Counted from the stretch's first letter, positions 29,408 through 39,782 are shown. The stretch: DNA of 64,000 nt from Mycobacterium gordonae (GCF_017086405.1 NZ_CP070973.1:248001-312000); one strand, 5' to 3'. Translations and numbers: made by a program. Notes: generated by a model not told the origin, from the letters alone.

Positions 29408-30707
29408 GACGGATCGCCGGCTGCTGAACCGTCAGCAGCCGAGCGGACAGCAGCGCCGCCAGCATGACCGCGACGCAGACCAGACCGTCGTCTTTGAGTC
29501 CCCACTTCACCGCGGCCAGCAGTGCCGCCCCGGCCGCACACAGCAGCATCCCGACGGCGGCGCCGCGCCGGACCGACGTGATGACCGGGGCGCCATCCCA
29601 CCCGGGCAGCGGATTGCTCTCCAGCGGGCGAAGCGCCACGAACAGCACCGCCACCACACCGACCATGATGAAGAGCTGCTCAACAGTGACCGTGAAGAAG
29701 TCCGGCCGGCCCGGGTAGCGCGGGTGTCCGAAGCTGTCGAAGAGCACGTGCACGGCCAGCAGTGCGGGCATGTGCCACAGGTATAGGGTCATCGCCCCGG
29801 AGTTGCCGATCGCCGTGAACCACCAGACCCGCGGTCTGCGCGCCCACCGGTTGATCGCCGGTGCCGCCGCGATCGCCAACGTGCTCAACACGATTGCATG
29901 CCCGGCCAGAAGCAACGACGGGGGGCTCATGTTAGGCAGGCGCATGCCTTCGATGCCGACCAGGCTCAGCTCGTAGGGCCCCCAGGTCAGCAGCGCTACG
30001 TTGACCGCCAGCATCGCCGCGGCCGTGGCCAGCGTCGTCCGTCCGGTAAGCAGTCCCCGGCGGTAGGCCACACCGAACATGGCGGGAATCAGCCAGACCG
30101 CCATATTGAGGTAGCCGAGGGGCGCCGCTGCCGCCCAGTGCAGTCGGGCGGCGTCGATAACCGCGGCCAGGGCGTAGACCCCGGCGGCCCCGGCTGCCAG
30201 ACGGGCCGGTGTGGTGATCCGGGACAGCAGGGGTATCGCCGCCAACACCATTACGTAAACCCCGAGGAACCAGAGCAATTGGATGCTAATCCCGGCGACG
30301 GGCTCGTAAACGTGTTGCGGCAGAACGGGATGGAGTGCCATCAGGGTCACTGCCCAGAACGCGAAGTAGTAGAAGACCGGTCGGAACAGCCGGGTGCAGC
30401 GCTTCATCAACCAGGATCCCCAGTTGCTGCCGGGCTGCCAGGATGCCACGCACGCCGCGGCGCCGGCAAAGAAGAACAGCGGCATGATCTGGAAAATCCA
30501 GGTCAGCGCCTGAAACACCACTGACGTGGTGAGCAGGTTGTCCCACATCAGCACACCACTGCGGATGATGCTGATGGCCATGACGGTATGGCCGATCACC
30601 ACGCCGACCAGGGCGGTGATGCGGATGACGTCGATGGCGCGATCACGGTCGGAAGGGGTGCGCGCGTCCAATTCAGTGGGGCTGGGAAAGCCCATCAGAG
30701 TGGTCAT
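29292..30707 (-). CDS. Acyltransferase-3 family membrane protein
   Basis: 471 residues with about ten membrane helices. The N terminus has the family motif RAIDVIRITALVGVVIGHTV with the conserved His after the first helix, and PLFFFAGAAACVASW. Such proteins transfer acyl groups to sugars or lipids at the membrane. The substrate is unknown. ATG 30695 is an alternative start. The C-terminal 40 residues (PDRTRPAASATSCAVRR region) are not membrane-like and are read antisense through the end of marR. This may be a late extension of the reading frame. Confidence 0.83.
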   Translation of the reverse strand: MTTLMGFPSPTELDARTPSDRDRAIDVIRITALVGVVIGHTVMAISIIRSGVLMWDNLLTTSVVFQALTWIFQIMPLFFFAGAAACVASWQPGSNWGSWLMKRCTRLFRPVFYYFAFWAVTLMALHPVLPQHVYEPVAGISIQLLWFLGVYVMVLAAIPLLSRITTPARLAAGAAGVYALAAVIDAARLHWAAAAPLGYLNMAVWLIPAMFGVAYRRGLLTGRTTLATAAAMLAVNVALLTWGPYELSLVGIEGMRLPNMSPPSLLLAGHAIVLSTLAIAAAPAINRWARRPRVWWFTAIGNSGAMTLYLWHMPALLAVHVLFDSFGHPRYPGRPDFFTVTVEQLFIMVGVVAVLFVALRPLESNPLPGWDGAPVITSVRRGAAVGMLLCAAGAALLAAVKWGLKDDGLVCVAVMLAALLSARLLTVQQPAIRLSGRPDRTRPAASATSCAVRRVGAGRAAAPSGPPIPVR

Positions 30708-30773
30708 CCAAGCAGCCTTGCCGCTCGGCGGGGGACGGCGCGTGCGTAGTTCTACCCGTCTCGGCGGGTAGGT

Positions 30774-31853
30774 CTACGGGCCGAGACCATCGGCGCCCTG
30801 CAGTCCGGCCCGGCCCAGGAACTCACCGCCGCTACCACCGGCTCCGCCGTGCGCGGGATCCAAACCCGCACCGCCGGCGCCACCGGCGCCTCCATCGCCG
30901 AGGAATTGGGCGCTGCCGCCGCTGCCGCCGGCTCCGCCTGACCCGTTGACGAGAGAAGCCTCCCCGCCCTGACCGCCCCGTCCGCCGTTGCCCAGCTGCC
31001 CGCCGTCACCGCCATCGCCACCGGTCCCACCCCGCAGGGCGGTGGGGGAACCGTACCCGTCACCGCCGGCGCCACCGCATCCGAAGTACTGCCCGCCGTT
31101 GCCGCCGTTGCCGCCGTCACCGCCACCCGCCGGTCCGAAGGCGCCCGCGCCACCGGCGCCGCCGTTGCCGAACCATCCGGCATTACCGCCCTGGCCGCCC
31201 CAGCCGCCGGTCATGTTCGCCCCGCCCAGCCCGCCTTGTCCACCCGTCCCGCCGTTGCCGAACAGCCATCCGCCGGAGCCGCCGTTGCCGCCGGGAGGCG
31301 CGATCTTGTTGATCGGGGTGCTGGCCCCGCCCTGGCCGCCATTGCCTCCGTTGCCGACGAATCCGGCGGAGCCGCCGCGTCCGCCGAACTGGCCGGGCCC
31401 ACCGGATCCGCCGTTGCCGCCGTTACCTAATAACAGCCCCCCGGGACCGCCGGCCTGGCCGGTCCCGGGCGCCCCGTCGGCTCCATTTCCGATCAGTGGA
31501 CGGCCGGTGGCCGCTTGAACGGGTGCGTTCACTGCGTCGAGCAGGGTTTGCGGCGCGCGCTGCAGCAAAGCGCCGATATTGCTGGCCTCAGCGGCGGCAT
31601 AGCCGCTGCTGGCGGTGCGGAGGGCTTGCACGAACTGCTCGTGGAAGATCGCGATCTGAGCGCTGGCCAGCCGATAGGCGTTGGCGTTCTGGCCGAATGC
31701 GGCCGCCACGGCGGCCGACACCTCATCGGCACCGGCTGCCAGGATTCGCGTCGCCGGGCCGGCCGCATTGGCAGCGTCCAGTGCCGCGCCGACGTCGGCC
31801 ACATTCGTTGCCGCGGTGGCCAGCAGCTCCGGCACTGCAGTGACATAAGACAA
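30774..31853 (-). CDS. PE-PGRS protein
   Basis: 359 residues, complete. The PE domain is at residues 1 to about 95 ([58 protein letters not shown]). The linker ends [20 protein letters not shown], followed by a PGRS region to the C terminus [15 protein letters not shown]. One Cys occurs within the PGRS part ([10 protein letters not shown]), which is rare in such repeats. It is unrelated in detail to the tandem pair at the left end. The PE domain carries the type VII export information. Confidence 0.95.
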   Translation of the reverse strand: MSYVTAVPELLATAATNVADVGAALDAANAAGPATRILAAGADEVSAAVAAAFGQNANAYRLASAQIAIFHEQFVQALRTASSGYAAAEASNIGALLQRAPQTLLDAVNAPVQAATGRPLIGNGADGAPGTGQAGGPGGLLLGNGGNGGSGGPGQFGGRGGSAGFVGNGGNGGQGGASTPINKIAPPGGNGGSGGWLFGNGGTGGQGGLGGANMTGGWGGQGGNAGWFGNGGAGGAGAFGPAGGGDGGNGGNGGQYFGCGGAGGDGYGSPTALRGGTGGDGGDGGQLGNGGRGGQGGEASLVNGSGGAGGSGGSAQFLGDGGAGGAGGAGLDPAHGGAGGSGGEFLGRAGLQGADGLGP

Positions 31854-31892
31854 TTGAGGGCCTCCGGACAGGACAAGCGACGGCGTCCGGCC

Positions 31893-32273
31893 TTACATCG
31901 GCGCGGCGTGCTGGGTCAGGGTGAAGAAGAGATAGGCGAGGCAGAACAGGAAGTTCAGGGCCACCAGGATCAGACCCGCGCAGACGGCCGCGTGCCGGCA
32001 GCGGCGCTGCACATGTGTCGTTCTGGCGGCCTTCTGCTCCCGCATGTAGTGGGTGGCGATCAGGGCGAAGTTGACGTCGGTCAACTCCCTGTCCGCTACC
32101 GGGGTGCCGGTGACCAACTGCTGCAGGCGCGTCGCCGGGATGTGCACACCGACGTGCGCGAACCGACGGCTGAGCCGCCGCGCCTGTCTGCGGCCGAGAT
32201 GCTGCCCTCGCATCTGAAGCTGATGCGAGAGTCTCCGTCGTTCGTCGCCCCAAGGGTTCGACGGGGTCGTCAC
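31893..32273 (-). CDS. Small single-helix membrane protein, unknown function
   Basis: 126 residues. It has an Arg-rich N-terminal part (residues 10-40), then a region with FAHVGVHIPATRLQQLVTG, and a C-terminal membrane helix (AAVCAGLILVALNFLFCLAY) followed by LFFTLTQHAAPM. This is a tail-anchored arrangement with the basic part in the cytoplasm. No family is recognised. It lies between the PE-PGRS and the sulfotransferase, all on the minus strand. Confidence 0.65.
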   Translation of the reverse strand: MTTPSNPWGDERRRLSHQLQMRGQHLGRRQARRLSRRFAHVGVHIPATRLQQLVTGTPVADRELTDVNFALIATHYMREQKAARTTHVQRRCRHAAVCAGLILVALNFLFCLAYLFFTLTQHAAPM

Positions 32274-32352
32274 AAGCGGGAAGTCTATGTCCTACGTCAC
32301 ACTCTGGGGGACATAACGAATTCATTTCTTCGACGGATGTCGCCGCGCCTGG

Positions 32353-33525
32353 TTACCGCAACTGTTCGGTGGGTACCGCGTAGCGCTCCTGATATGCGCG
32401 TACCCGCTCCCGGACTTCGCCGGCGTCCAGGCCGGTGTCCGACCAGGTGTAGCGACCGCGCCCGCCATCGCCGGGATGAGCTCTGAGAAAGTCGCGCATC
32501 AGCTGCTCGGTGTCCGGACGCAGTTCGCGGCCCAGCTTCCGGTAGATGCCGCCGATCGTCGTCCACGGATCGCGGATGAAATCGGCATAGTGGATGTCGA
32601 TCACCTGGCCGGCGGGAACGGCACCGCTGTCGCGCAGCGCCATCTCGCGTTCGAGTCCGACGGCGATCTCCTCGTAAGACTGGGCCGCGCACTCGGCGAC
32701 ATTCGATTCGTCGGTGGCCATTCGTCGCAGGTGGTGTGCCAGTGCCGCGATCGAGGAGATGACGTTGAGTGGGTCTCGGTGCGTCTGCACGATCAGCGCA
32801 TCCGGGTACTCGGTGAGCAGCGCGTCGAGCTGCCACAAGTGCGCCGGCGACTTCAGCAGCCATTGCCCGGGCACGCCAGACTGTAAGTGTTGCAGGAAGA
32901 TTCGATGAAACCGATAGGCGCCGGCGTGGTCGGCCTGGTAGAGCAACCACCGGTAGTAAGTCGGGAGCCGATACTGCACCGAGAAGATCATGCTGGTGAA
33001 TTCGCTGGCGGTGATGCGGACACATTCCTGCCCCACCAGCGCACCCATCGGATGAAAAGCCATGAACCCCGGAATGATCTGCTCGGACAGCTCGATGCTG
33101 GCCTGCGCGGCCGCGATTCGCGGATCGTCGTGATAGGTCTCGGGTTGTGGCACCGGACAGGGGGCGTCGACCTCCCAGGTCAATGGCGCACGTAAGTCGG
33201 GATCCTGGGCGAGCAGGTCGTAGAGGATGGTGGTCCCGGTGCGCGGCTGGCCGACGATAACGATCGGCGCGGCGATCCCGCCGGCGGCGACCTCCGGATG
33301 GTGCTTGCGCCAGGCGATCACGTCGAGCCGGTTCTTCAGGGCGCGCATCAGATCGAGGTAGGCGACCTCGACGCCGATGGGCGACAGCCGCGCCTCGTTG
33401 ACGAGCCCGTCGGCGACTAGTTCGAGCCCGTGTTGCCAGCCGTCAGCGCCGAAGTCGTCATGGCCGGTTTCCGCGCACGCAGTGGCGACCAGCCGTTCCG
33501 GGGCGAATCGTTCATGCAGGGTCAC
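32353..33525 (-). CDS. Sulfotransferase family protein
   Basis: 390 residues from GTG 33525, which overlaps the upstream stop (GTGA 33522-33525). The 5'-phosphosulfate-binding loop of PAPS is IVIVGQPRTGTTILYDLLAQ, and the 3'-phosphate site is around LIVQTHRDPLNVISSIAAL with Arg and Ser. LLKSPAHLWQLDALL is also typical. It transfers sulfate from PAPS to an unknown hydroxyl acceptor. It is translationally coupled to the DUF1214 gene, a pairing that recurs near steroid-type gene sets in mycobacteria. A divergent TetR controls the pair. Confidence 0.88.
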   Translation of the reverse strand: MTLHERFAPERLVATACAETGHDDFGADGWQHGLELVADGLVNEARLSPIGVEVAYLDLMRALKNRLDVIAWRKHHPEVAAGGIAAPIVIVGQPRTGTTILYDLLAQDPDLRAPLTWEVDAPCPVPQPETYHDDPRIAAAQASIELSEQIIPGFMAFHPMGALVGQECVRITASEFTSMIFSVQYRLPTYYRWLLYQADHAGAYRFHRIFLQHLQSGVPGQWLLKSPAHLWQLDALLTEYPDALIVQTHRDPLNVISSIAALAHHLRRMATDESNVAECAAQSYEEIAVGLEREMALRDSGAVPAGQVIDIHYADFIRDPWTTIGGIYRKLGRELRPDTEQLMRDFLRAHPGDGGRGRYTWSDTGLDAGEVRERVRAYQERYAVPTEQLR

Positions 33526-34595
33526 GGCTGGTCTCCCCGCGTGCGCACCGACACCGAGACCTCCGGTGGTGACGGATTGTCGAGCCACCGCAGGACGACG
33601 AAGCCGCGATGCCGGCCGCCGGTGTCCAGCCAGTGCCCGAATCCGAAGTCCTGCGCCGAGATCGCGATGCGTACCCGTCCGTCGGCGTCGGGCTGGACGC
33701 CGCGGTTGGTCACCGAGCTGTGCCGGCGACACGGCTCGAAGCATTCGTGCCAGATGCTCTCCAACGTGACGTTCCAGTACCTGGTGTCCGGCGGGTTGAT
33801 CTCCAAGACGAGGGTCTGCTCGGGTTGCAGCCGGAAGGTGCCGATCAGGTAGAGGTTGTCCGGGGTGGTGTCGGCCGAACCGAGGTCTGCGGCCGCGGCG
33901 GTCACCAGCGTATTGGGGTGATCGAGCAGTTCCGGCTTGATCGTGCGGTGTAGCGTGACCAGCTTCATCAGCGTCCATGCCATCGCGGTGAACTGATCGG
34001 CGAGTTCGTCTTCGCTCAGGGCGGCCACCGGGTCCGGGTCGAGGGCTTCGATCTGCAGGGTGGCCAGTTCCTCGGCGGCGCGGTCGCCGATGTATTCCCG
34101 AACGACCAGGGATGACGCGTCCTCGGGGATCTCCAACCAGTGGGCGCCAGCGGTGTTCGACGGCTTGTCGGCGGACAGGATGATCGCGAATTGGCTTGAG
34201 CCCAAGTCGGTGTCGCTGAGATACCCGGCCATGCGCCGCGGGGTCAGTCCGGTGCCGGCGAGAATCTGGAAACCGAGATAGGCGCTGGTGCCCCTGCGGC
34301 CGGTGACGCGGTAGCGGCGGTCGCCCCGGATCATCGCAAGGTAGTAATTGCCGTCGGGGTTGGGGCCACCGATCATCCGGTTGGGTGTGGACATGTCGAA
34401 GAACGACGGCTGCGTGGTATCGGCCTCCACGGACAGCTGCAAGCACAACGAGGACACCCGCGCGATCACCCGCAAACCCTCTAGCAGCTCACACTCGGAT
34501 TCGGCGTCCTCGGTGACGACATTGGTCGCGTTGATCAGCATCTGCTGGAAGAACTGCCACGCTGCGAGCGCCTCCGGCGCGTCGACTCGAGTCAT
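33522..34595 (-). CDS. DUF1214-type protein
   Basis: 357 residues. MIGGPNPDGNYYLAMIRGDR and YRVTGRRGTSAYLGFQI at the front, and PPDTRYWNVTLESIWHECFE and GFVVLRWLDNPSPPEV at the end, resemble DUF1214/DUF1254-type proteins. Their molecular role is not established. Its ATG at 34595 overlaps the palindrome at 34593-34615, leaving only 17 bp to the divergent TetR start, so the mRNA must be leaderless or nearly so. It is the first gene of a two-gene operon with the sulfotransferase. Confidence 0.7.
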   Translation of the reverse strand: MTRVDAPEALAAWQFFQQMLINATNVVTEDAESECELLEGLRVIARVSSLCLQLSVEADTTQPSFFDMSTPNRMIGGPNPDGNYYLAMIRGDRRYRVTGRRGTSAYLGFQILAGTGLTPRRMAGYLSDTDLGSSQFAIILSADKPSNTAGAHWLEIPEDASSLVVREYIGDRAAEELATLQIEALDPDPVAALSEDELADQFTAMAWTLMKLVTLHRTIKPELLDHPNTLVTAAAADLGSADTTPDNLYLIGTFRLQPEQTLVLEINPPDTRYWNVTLESIWHECFEPCRRHSSVTNRGVQPDADGRVRIAISAQDFGFGHWLDTGGRHRGFVVLRWLDNPSPPEVSVSVRTRGDQP

Positions 34596-34615
34596 AGTCT
34601 CATAATTAGACTATG
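34593..34615. promoter_or_regulatory. Operator covering both divergent start codons
   Basis: CATAGTCT-CATAATT-AGACTATG, 8-bp perfect arms. The outer CAT and ATG are the start codons of the DUF1214 gene (minus) and the TetR gene (plus). TetR binding here would block both genes at the initiation codon. There is no space for ribosome sites. Confidence 0.75.
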
Positions 34616-35215
34616 TCTCAGATGTTGGCCAGCACTTCGCGTGAATCGCTTTCGTCGCGGCGGCGGGAAGCGACGCGGCAACGCATCGCGGCAGCGGCGG
34701 CACAGTTGGTGGCTGAGGTGGGACTCGCGGGGGCCACGGTGGAACGGATCGCGGACGCGGCCGACATCGGCCGAGCGACCTTTTTCCGCTACTTCAACTC
34801 CAAGGAAGACGCTGTCGCCGAAGGGGTGAACGTCCACTGGCTGCGGCGGATCACGAATGCGCTGGCCAACCAGCCGCCGGGCCTGTCGGCCATCGAGGCC
34901 GTCATAGGCGCATTCGGTGACCTGGCCGACGGATTCTCGGAGATCGAGCACCAGGTGCGCGAGCTGGCCACGCTCACCCGATCGTCGGAAACGCTGGACG
35001 CCTGGACCCTGCACATCTACGTGAGGTACGAGGCCGCGATTGCCGAGTTGGTCGCTCCACGACTTCCTGGCCTTGCTGAGCGGGACCCGCGCCCGCGTCT
35101 GATCGGCGCGCTGGCGATGGCGACCGTGCGGCTCGCGCTGGACGATTGGCTGGTCGACGGCGGCTCATTACCCGACCGGGTGCGTCACGGTCTGAGCGCG
35201 ATCACGATCGACTGA
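34613..35215 (+). CDS. TetR-family regulator
   Basis: 200 residues from ATG 34613. The HTH is [20 protein letters not shown] with [19 protein letters not shown] and [10 protein letters not shown]. The C-terminal domain is of the long-helix TetR type. It is divergent from the DUF1214/sulfotransferase pair and shares the operator at 34593-34615, so autorepression and repression of that pair are likely. Its last 14 bp overlap the tail of the next TetR gene on the opposite strand. Confidence 0.9.
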   Translation: MSQMLASTSRESLSSRRREATRQRIAAAAAQLVAEVGLAGATVERIADAADIGRATFFRYFNSKEDAVAEGVNVHWLRRITNALANQPPGLSAIEAVIGAFGDLADGFSEIEHQVRELATLTRSSETLDAWTLHIYVRYEAAIAELVAPRLPGLAERDPRPRLIGALAMATVRLALDDWLVDGGSLPDRVRHGLSAITID

Positions 35216-35807
35216 GGGACTCGACGATCAGGCGTGTCGTGTGTTCGGCGCGCTGGGGCGAATACCCCTGTGCGTCAGAGAGAATCGGATAGACGATGCC
35301 GCCCAGGATGGCGTCTGCGGCCGACTCGGCGGTGGCTGCGTCGATGTCGTCGGCCAGCAGGCGCGTCCGCACGCTGTCGTGCAGCGGTCTGCTGAATCCC
35401 GCGCGGAGTTTGACGGCGGTGTCCTCGTGCTCCATCCCGGCTGCGGTCAGAATCCGCAACATCGCCGATCCGCGGTCGCTGGTCAGGGTGGTGGCGAGCT
35501 TGCCCACCCACTCCACCAGGTCGGCGGCCAGGTCGTCGGTGTGATTCATCGATGCGAGGATCCGGTCGGCGTCTTCGAGCATGACGTCGGCGACGAGTGC
35601 GGGACGGCTGCGCCACCACCGGTAGATGGTCTGTTTCCCGACGCCCGCTCTCGCGGCGACGGCTTCTATGGTCAGGCCGTCGAAGCCGCGTTCCAGCAGC
35701 AGCTCGCGGGTGGCGGCCACAATCGCCGTGCGCGACTTCTCGCTGCGGCGCCGAGGCGCGAGATCGGCGGGCATCTTGGAGGATCCTGACTCGCCTTTAC
35801 AGAACAT
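35202..35807 (-). CDS. TetR-family regulator
   Basis: 201 residues; ATG 35774 ([19 protein letters not shown]) is a plausible shorter start. The HTH is [20 protein letters not shown] and [15 protein letters not shown], then [11 protein letters not shown], with the ACAD-operon TetR_C-like C terminus. It is divergent from the FadE gene, with a 9+6+9 palindrome between them (35829-35852). It probably represses the FadE/thiolase/DUF35 operon until an acyl-CoA ligand binds. Confidence 0.9.
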   Translation of the reverse strand: MFCKGESGSSKMPADLAPRRRSEKSRTAIVAATRELLLERGFDGLTIEAVAARAGVGKQTIYRWWRSRPALVADVMLEDADRILASMNHTDDLAADLVEWVGKLATTLTSDRGSAMLRILTAAGMEHEDTAVKLRAGFSRPLHDSVRTRLLADDIDAATAESAADAILGGIVYPILSDAQGYSPQRAEHTTRLIVESLSRS

Positions 35808-35828
35808 GACAAGGCAACGTAATCTTCG

Positions 35829-35852
35829 ACAAGACGAGACGGTTCGTCTTGT
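35829..35852. promoter_or_regulatory. TetR-type operator before the FadE operon
   Basis: ACAAGACGA-GACGGT-TCGTCTTGT, perfect 9-bp arms, between the divergent TetR gene and fadE. Confidence 0.65.
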
Positions 35853-35929
35853 AAGGGGAGAGGATAGCAGTCTGTGCGGCCGAAGCCGAGCCCTTCTACT
35901 CCGGACGTGACCCCCGCCGGGACGGCATC

Positions 35930-38149
35930 GTGACCCTCGGGCTGACCGCGGAGCAGCAGGAGCTCAGCGCGGCCGTCGGGCAGTTCGCGGCCCGTCATGC
36001 ACCGATCGCCGCGACTCGGGAGAACTTCGAGGCACTTGCCGCGGGGAAGCTTCCGCAGTGGTGGGAAGCTCTGGTCGGCAATGGTTTTCATGCGGTCCAT
36101 CTGCCCGAAGAATTGGGCGGCCAGGGCGGCGGTCTCATGGACAGCGCCTGCGTCCTGGAGGCCGCGGGCAAGGCGTTACTACCCGGCCCCCTGTTGCCCA
36201 CGGTGACCACGGGTGCCGTCGCCTTGCTGGCGGAACCGACGCCGTCGGCGCAGTCGTTGCTGCGCCAACTCGCCGCCGGTGCACCGGCCGCGGTCGTCCT
36301 GCCCGGCAACGGCGAATTCCTCGCGCGGCCCCACGGCCAGGGCTGGGTGGTCTCCGGGGCATCCGATGTCACCGCGGGCGTCTGCGGGGCGCAGATCATC
36401 CTGCTGGCAGCGGGCACGCCGGACGACGACATCGTGTGGGTACTGATCGATCCGGAAAACGGCTCGGCTGCAACGGAAAACGAGGACGGCACCGACATCG
36501 TCACAGACATCGGACGGTTACGGCTGAAGGATTATGGTGCCGCCGACGTTCTCACCGGGATCGAGCCGGACCGCGCGGAATGCGTGGCCGCGGCACTGGT
36601 GGCCAGCACGACCGCCGGCATCACCCAGTGGTGCGTCGAGGCGGTCACCGCACATCTGCGCATCCGCGAACAGTTCGGCAAGGTGATCGGCACCTTCCAG
36701 GCGTTACAGCACAGCGCGGCGATGTTGTTGATCAACAGCGAATTGGCAACGGCGGCAGCATGGGACGCCGTGCGGGCCGCCGAGGAGCTGCTCGACCAGC
36801 ATCGGATGGCCGCGGCCGGCGCCGCGGTGATCGCGATATCGCCCGCCCCGGATCTGGTCCTGGATGCCCTGACCATGTTCGGGGCCATCGGGTTCACCTG
36901 GGAACACGACGTTCACCTGTACTGGCGGCGCGCCATCAGCCTGGCGGCGTCGATCGGACCGGCGAATCGGTGGGCACGCCGGCTGGGGCGGCTCACCTGT
37001 CTTCAGCAGCGCGACATGTCGGTGAACCTCGGCGACGCCGATGCGGAATTCCGTGCGCAGGTGGCGCGGACCTTGGACGCCGCAATGGAATTGAGCAACG
37101 ACCGGCCCGGACGGCAAGGCGATTACGAGGACTTCAAGACCGGTCCGCAGCGCACTCTGATCGCCGGGGCGGGCCTGATTGCACCGCACTGGCCGCAGCC
37201 GTGGGGGCTCGACGCCGACCCGCTGCGCCAACTGATCATCGACGACGAGTTCGCCAAGCGGCCGGAGTTGGTCCGGCCCTCGCTTGGTATCGCCGAGTGG
37301 ATCCTGCCATCGGTGATGAAGGCTGCGCCGAAAAACCTGCAGGACAAGCTAATACCTCCGACTCAGCGTGGTGAGCTCGCGTGGTGCCAGCTGTTCAGCG
37401 AGCCCGGCGCCGGCTCCGACCTTGCGGCGCTCGCCACCCGCGCCACCAAGGTCGACGGCGGCTGGACCATCAACGGCCACAAGATCTGGACGTCCGTGGC
37501 GCACCGGGCGGACTTCGGTGCGCTGCTGGCCCGCACGGATCCGGCGGCCAGTAAGCACCGCGGCATCGGCTACTTCATCCTGGACATGCGATCTGCGGGG
37601 ATCGAGATCCAGCCGATCAAAACCGCAACGGGTGAGGCCCATTTCAACGAGGTCTTTCTCACCGACGTCTTCATACCGGACGACATGCTGCTCGGCGACC
37701 CGGTGGGTGGCTGGGGTCTGGCGATTGCCACTATGGCCGAAGAACGTTCGGCCATCAGTGGCTACGTCAAGTTCGACCGGGCCGCCGCGCTGCGGCGCCT
37801 TGCGTCCGAACCGGGGCCGGACCGTGAAGACGCCATACGCGCGCTCGGTGAGCTCGACGCCTACACCAATGCCATCAAGGCGCTGGGCGTGCGGGAGACC
37901 ATCCGACTGCTGGACGGTCAGCCGTCGGGACCCGCGTCGAGCATCGCCAAGGTCGCGATGAACGTGTTGCTGCGCCGGACTTTTGAGGCGACGTTGCAAC
38001 TGACCGGCCGGCTGGCGATGGTCGCCGAATCCGATCCCGCGATCGTGGAGCCGTATCTGCACCTGCCGGCCGAATTGATCGGTGGCGGAACGCGGGAGAT
38101 TCAACTCAATATCATCGCCCAGATGATCCTCGGCCTACCACGAAAATAA
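35930..38149 (+). CDS. Acyl-CoA dehydrogenase, fused two-domain type (FadE34-like)
   Basis: 739 residues, two ACAD domains in one chain. The N-terminal domain is about 1-380 ([40 protein letters not shown]). The C-terminal one is about 390-739 ([58 protein letters not shown]). Only one active site is expected per fused chain. Such enzymes dehydrogenate bulky acyl-CoAs, for example sterol side chains, using FAD. The start is GTG 35930. It is the first gene of an operon with an Ltp-like thiolase and a DUF35 protein. Confidence 0.92.
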   Translation: MTLGLTAEQQELSAAVGQFAARHAPIAATRENFEALAAGKLPQWWEALVGNGFHAVHLPEELGGQGGGLMDSACVLEAAGKALLPGPLLPTVTTGAVALLAEPTPSAQSLLRQLAAGAPAAVVLPGNGEFLARPHGQGWVVSGASDVTAGVCGAQIILLAAGTPDDDIVWVLIDPENGSAATENEDGTDIVTDIGRLRLKDYGAADVLTGIEPDRAECVAAALVASTTAGITQWCVEAVTAHLRIREQFGKVIGTFQALQHSAAMLLINSELATAAAWDAVRAAEELLDQHRMAAAGAAVIAISPAPDLVLDALTMFGAIGFTWEHDVHLYWRRAISLAASIGPANRWARRLGRLTCLQQRDMSVNLGDADAEFRAQVARTLDAAMELSNDRPGRQGDYEDFKTGPQRTLIAGAGLIAPHWPQPWGLDADPLRQLIIDDEFAKRPELVRPSLGIAEWILPSVMKAAPKNLQDKLIPPTQRGELAWCQLFSEPGAGSDLAALATRATKVDGGWTINGHKIWTSVAHRADFGALLARTDPAASKHRGIGYFILDMRSAGIEIQPIKTATGEAHFNEVFLTDVFIPDDMLLGDPVGGWGLAIATMAEERSAISGYVKFDRAAALRRLASEPGPDREDAIRALGELDAYTNAIKALGVRETIRLLDGQPSGPASSIAKVAMNVLLRRTFEATLQLTGRLAMVAESDPAIVEPYLHLPAELIGGGTREIQLNIIAQMILGLPRK

Positions 38150-38158
38150 GGATGCTAG

Positions 38159-39367
38159 ATGGGATTACGCGGAGAGGCCGCCATCGTCGGCTACGTCGAG
38201 CTCCCTCCTGAGCGGCTCAGCAAGGCGTCACCCGCTCCGTTCGTTCTTGAGCAATGGGCCGAACTGGCGGCGGCCGCACTCGACGATGCGGGGCTGTCGG
38301 GCGAGGTCGTCAACGGCATCGCGACCTCGCACCTGGCCGAGTCGCAGATCTTCGTACCCTCGACAATCGCCGAATACCTGCGTATCCCGGCTCGATTCGC
38401 CGAATTGGTGGACCTCGGCGGAGCAAGCGCCGCCGCGATGGTGTGGCGCGCCGCCGCGGCGATCGAACTTGGTATCTGTGACGCCGTGCTGTGTGCACTG
38501 CCGGCGCGCTACATCACCCCGTCATCCAAGAAGAAGCCCAGGCCGCTGGTGGACGCCATGTTCTTCGGCTCCTCGAGCAACCAGTACGGCTCTCCGCAAG
38601 CAGAATTCGAGATTCCCTACGGCAATCTCGGCCAGAACGGGCCCTATGGCCAGGTTGCCCAGCGCTACGCCGCCGTTTACGGCTACGACGAGCGCGCGAT
38701 GGCCAAGATCGTCGTCGACCAGAGGGCCAACGCCAATCACACCGAGGGTGCGATCTGGAAAGACAAACCGCTGACCGTTGACGACGTGTTGGCTAGCCCG
38801 GTGATCGCGGATCCGTTGCACATGCTGGAGATCGTGATGCCGTGCGTCGGCGGTGCGGCGGTGGTGGTCGCCAATGCCTACCTGGCCAGACGCGCCAAGC
38901 ACCGGCCGGTGTGGATCAAGGGGTTCGGTGAGAACGTGCCCTTCAAAACTCCTACCTATGCCGAAGACCTGTTGAACACGCCCATGGCCGCCGCCGCCGA
39001 GACCGCCTTCGCGATGACCGACCTGACCCGCGACCAGATGGACATGATCTCCATTTACGACTGCTACACCATCACCGTCATGCTCTCGCTCGAGGATGCC
39101 GGTTTCTGCGACAAGGGAACGGGTTTGAAGTTCATAGCGGAACACGATCTGACGTTCCGCGGCGACTTTCCGCTGAACACCGCCGGGGGTCAACTCGGCT
39201 TTGGGCAGGCCGGTCTGGCGGGCGGCATGCATCACGTGTGCGATGCCACGCGCCAGATCATGGGCCGCGCCGGAGCGGCACAGGTGGCCGACTGCAACCG
39301 TGCCTTCGTGTCCGGCAACGGCGGGATCCTATCCGAGCAGACGGCACTCGTGCTGCAGGGAGACTGA
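38159..39367 (+). CDS. Thiolase-like protein, Ltp type (probable retro-aldolase)
   Basis: 402 residues with the two-fold thiolase architecture. The nucleophile Cys of true thiolases is absent: the segment reads ELVDLGGASAAAMVWRAAA (GGAS at 87-90). The second half has ISIYDCYTITVML, where thiolases have HDxF, and GFGQAGLAGGMHHVCDAT. Proteins of this form (Ltp2) pair with DUF35 partners and cleave beta-hydroxy-acyl-CoAs by retro-aldol reaction in steroid side-chain degradation. The DUF35 gene follows immediately, which supports that role. Substrate is inferred, not seen. Confidence 0.88.
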   Translation: MGLRGEAAIVGYVELPPERLSKASPAPFVLEQWAELAAAALDDAGLSGEVVNGIATSHLAESQIFVPSTIAEYLRIPARFAELVDLGGASAAAMVWRAAAAIELGICDAVLCALPARYITPSSKKKPRPLVDAMFFGSSSNQYGSPQAEFEIPYGNLGQNGPYGQVAQRYAAVYGYDERAMAKIVVDQRANANHTEGAIWKDKPLTVDDVLASPVIADPLHMLEIVMPCVGGAAVVVANAYLARRAKHRPVWIKGFGENVPFKTPTYAEDLLNTPMAAAAETAFAMTDLTRDQMDMISIYDCYTITVMLSLEDAGFCDKGTGLKFIAEHDLTFRGDFPLNTAGGQLGFGQAGLAGGMHHVCDATRQIMGRAGAAQVADCNRAFVSGNGGILSEQTALVLQGD

Positions 39368-39368
39368 T

Positions 39369-39776
39369 ATGAATTTCGATCGGCCGATGCCCGTCAAGAC
39401 GCCGACCACGGCACCGTTCTGGGATGCGTTGGCCCAGCACCGCATCGTCGTCCAGTACTCGCCGTCGACGCAGAGCTATGTTTTCTATCCGCGGGTGCGG
39501 GCGCCGCGCACACTGGCCGACGACCTGGAATGGCGGGAGATCTCCGGCATGGGGACGCTGTATTCTTACACCGTCGCACGCCGGCCGGTCAGCCCGCACT
39601 TCGCCGACGCGGTCCCGCAACTGCTGGGGATTGTCGAATGGGATGAGGGGCCAAGGTTTTCCACCGAAATGGTGAATGTGGAGCCCGAGGCGCTGCGGGT
39701 CGGCATGCGGGTGCGGCCGGTGTTCTGCGACTACCCCGAACACGACGTCACCATGCTGCGCTACGAGCCCGCCTAA
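39369..39776 (+). CDS. DUF35 OB-fold protein without zinc-ribbon cysteines
   Basis: 135 residues from ATG 39369, one base after the thiolase stop. The OB fold is clear: GMGTLYSYTVARRPVSPHFA, LLGIVEWDEGPRFSTEMVNV, GMRVRPVF. The N-terminal rubredoxin-like zinc ribbon, normally two CxxC pairs, reads VVQYSPSTQSYVFYPRVRAP and has no Cys at all. The second DUF35 protein in this window (53597) keeps all four. It should bind the Ltp-like partner and the acyl-CoA, but metal binding appears lost. Confidence 0.88.
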   Translation: MNFDRPMPVKTPTTAPFWDALAQHRIVVQYSPSTQSYVFYPRVRAPRTLADDLEWREISGMGTLYSYTVARRPVSPHFADAVPQLLGIVEWDEGPRFSTEMVNVEPEALRVGMRVRPVFCDYPEHDVTMLRYEPA

Positions 39777-39782
39777 AGGATG

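Noticed and set aside
33525..34446. N-terminal extension of the sulfotransferase frame by 307 codons
   Set aside because: It is another frame of the DUF1214 gene; the GTG at 33525 with the GTGA overlap is the natural start.
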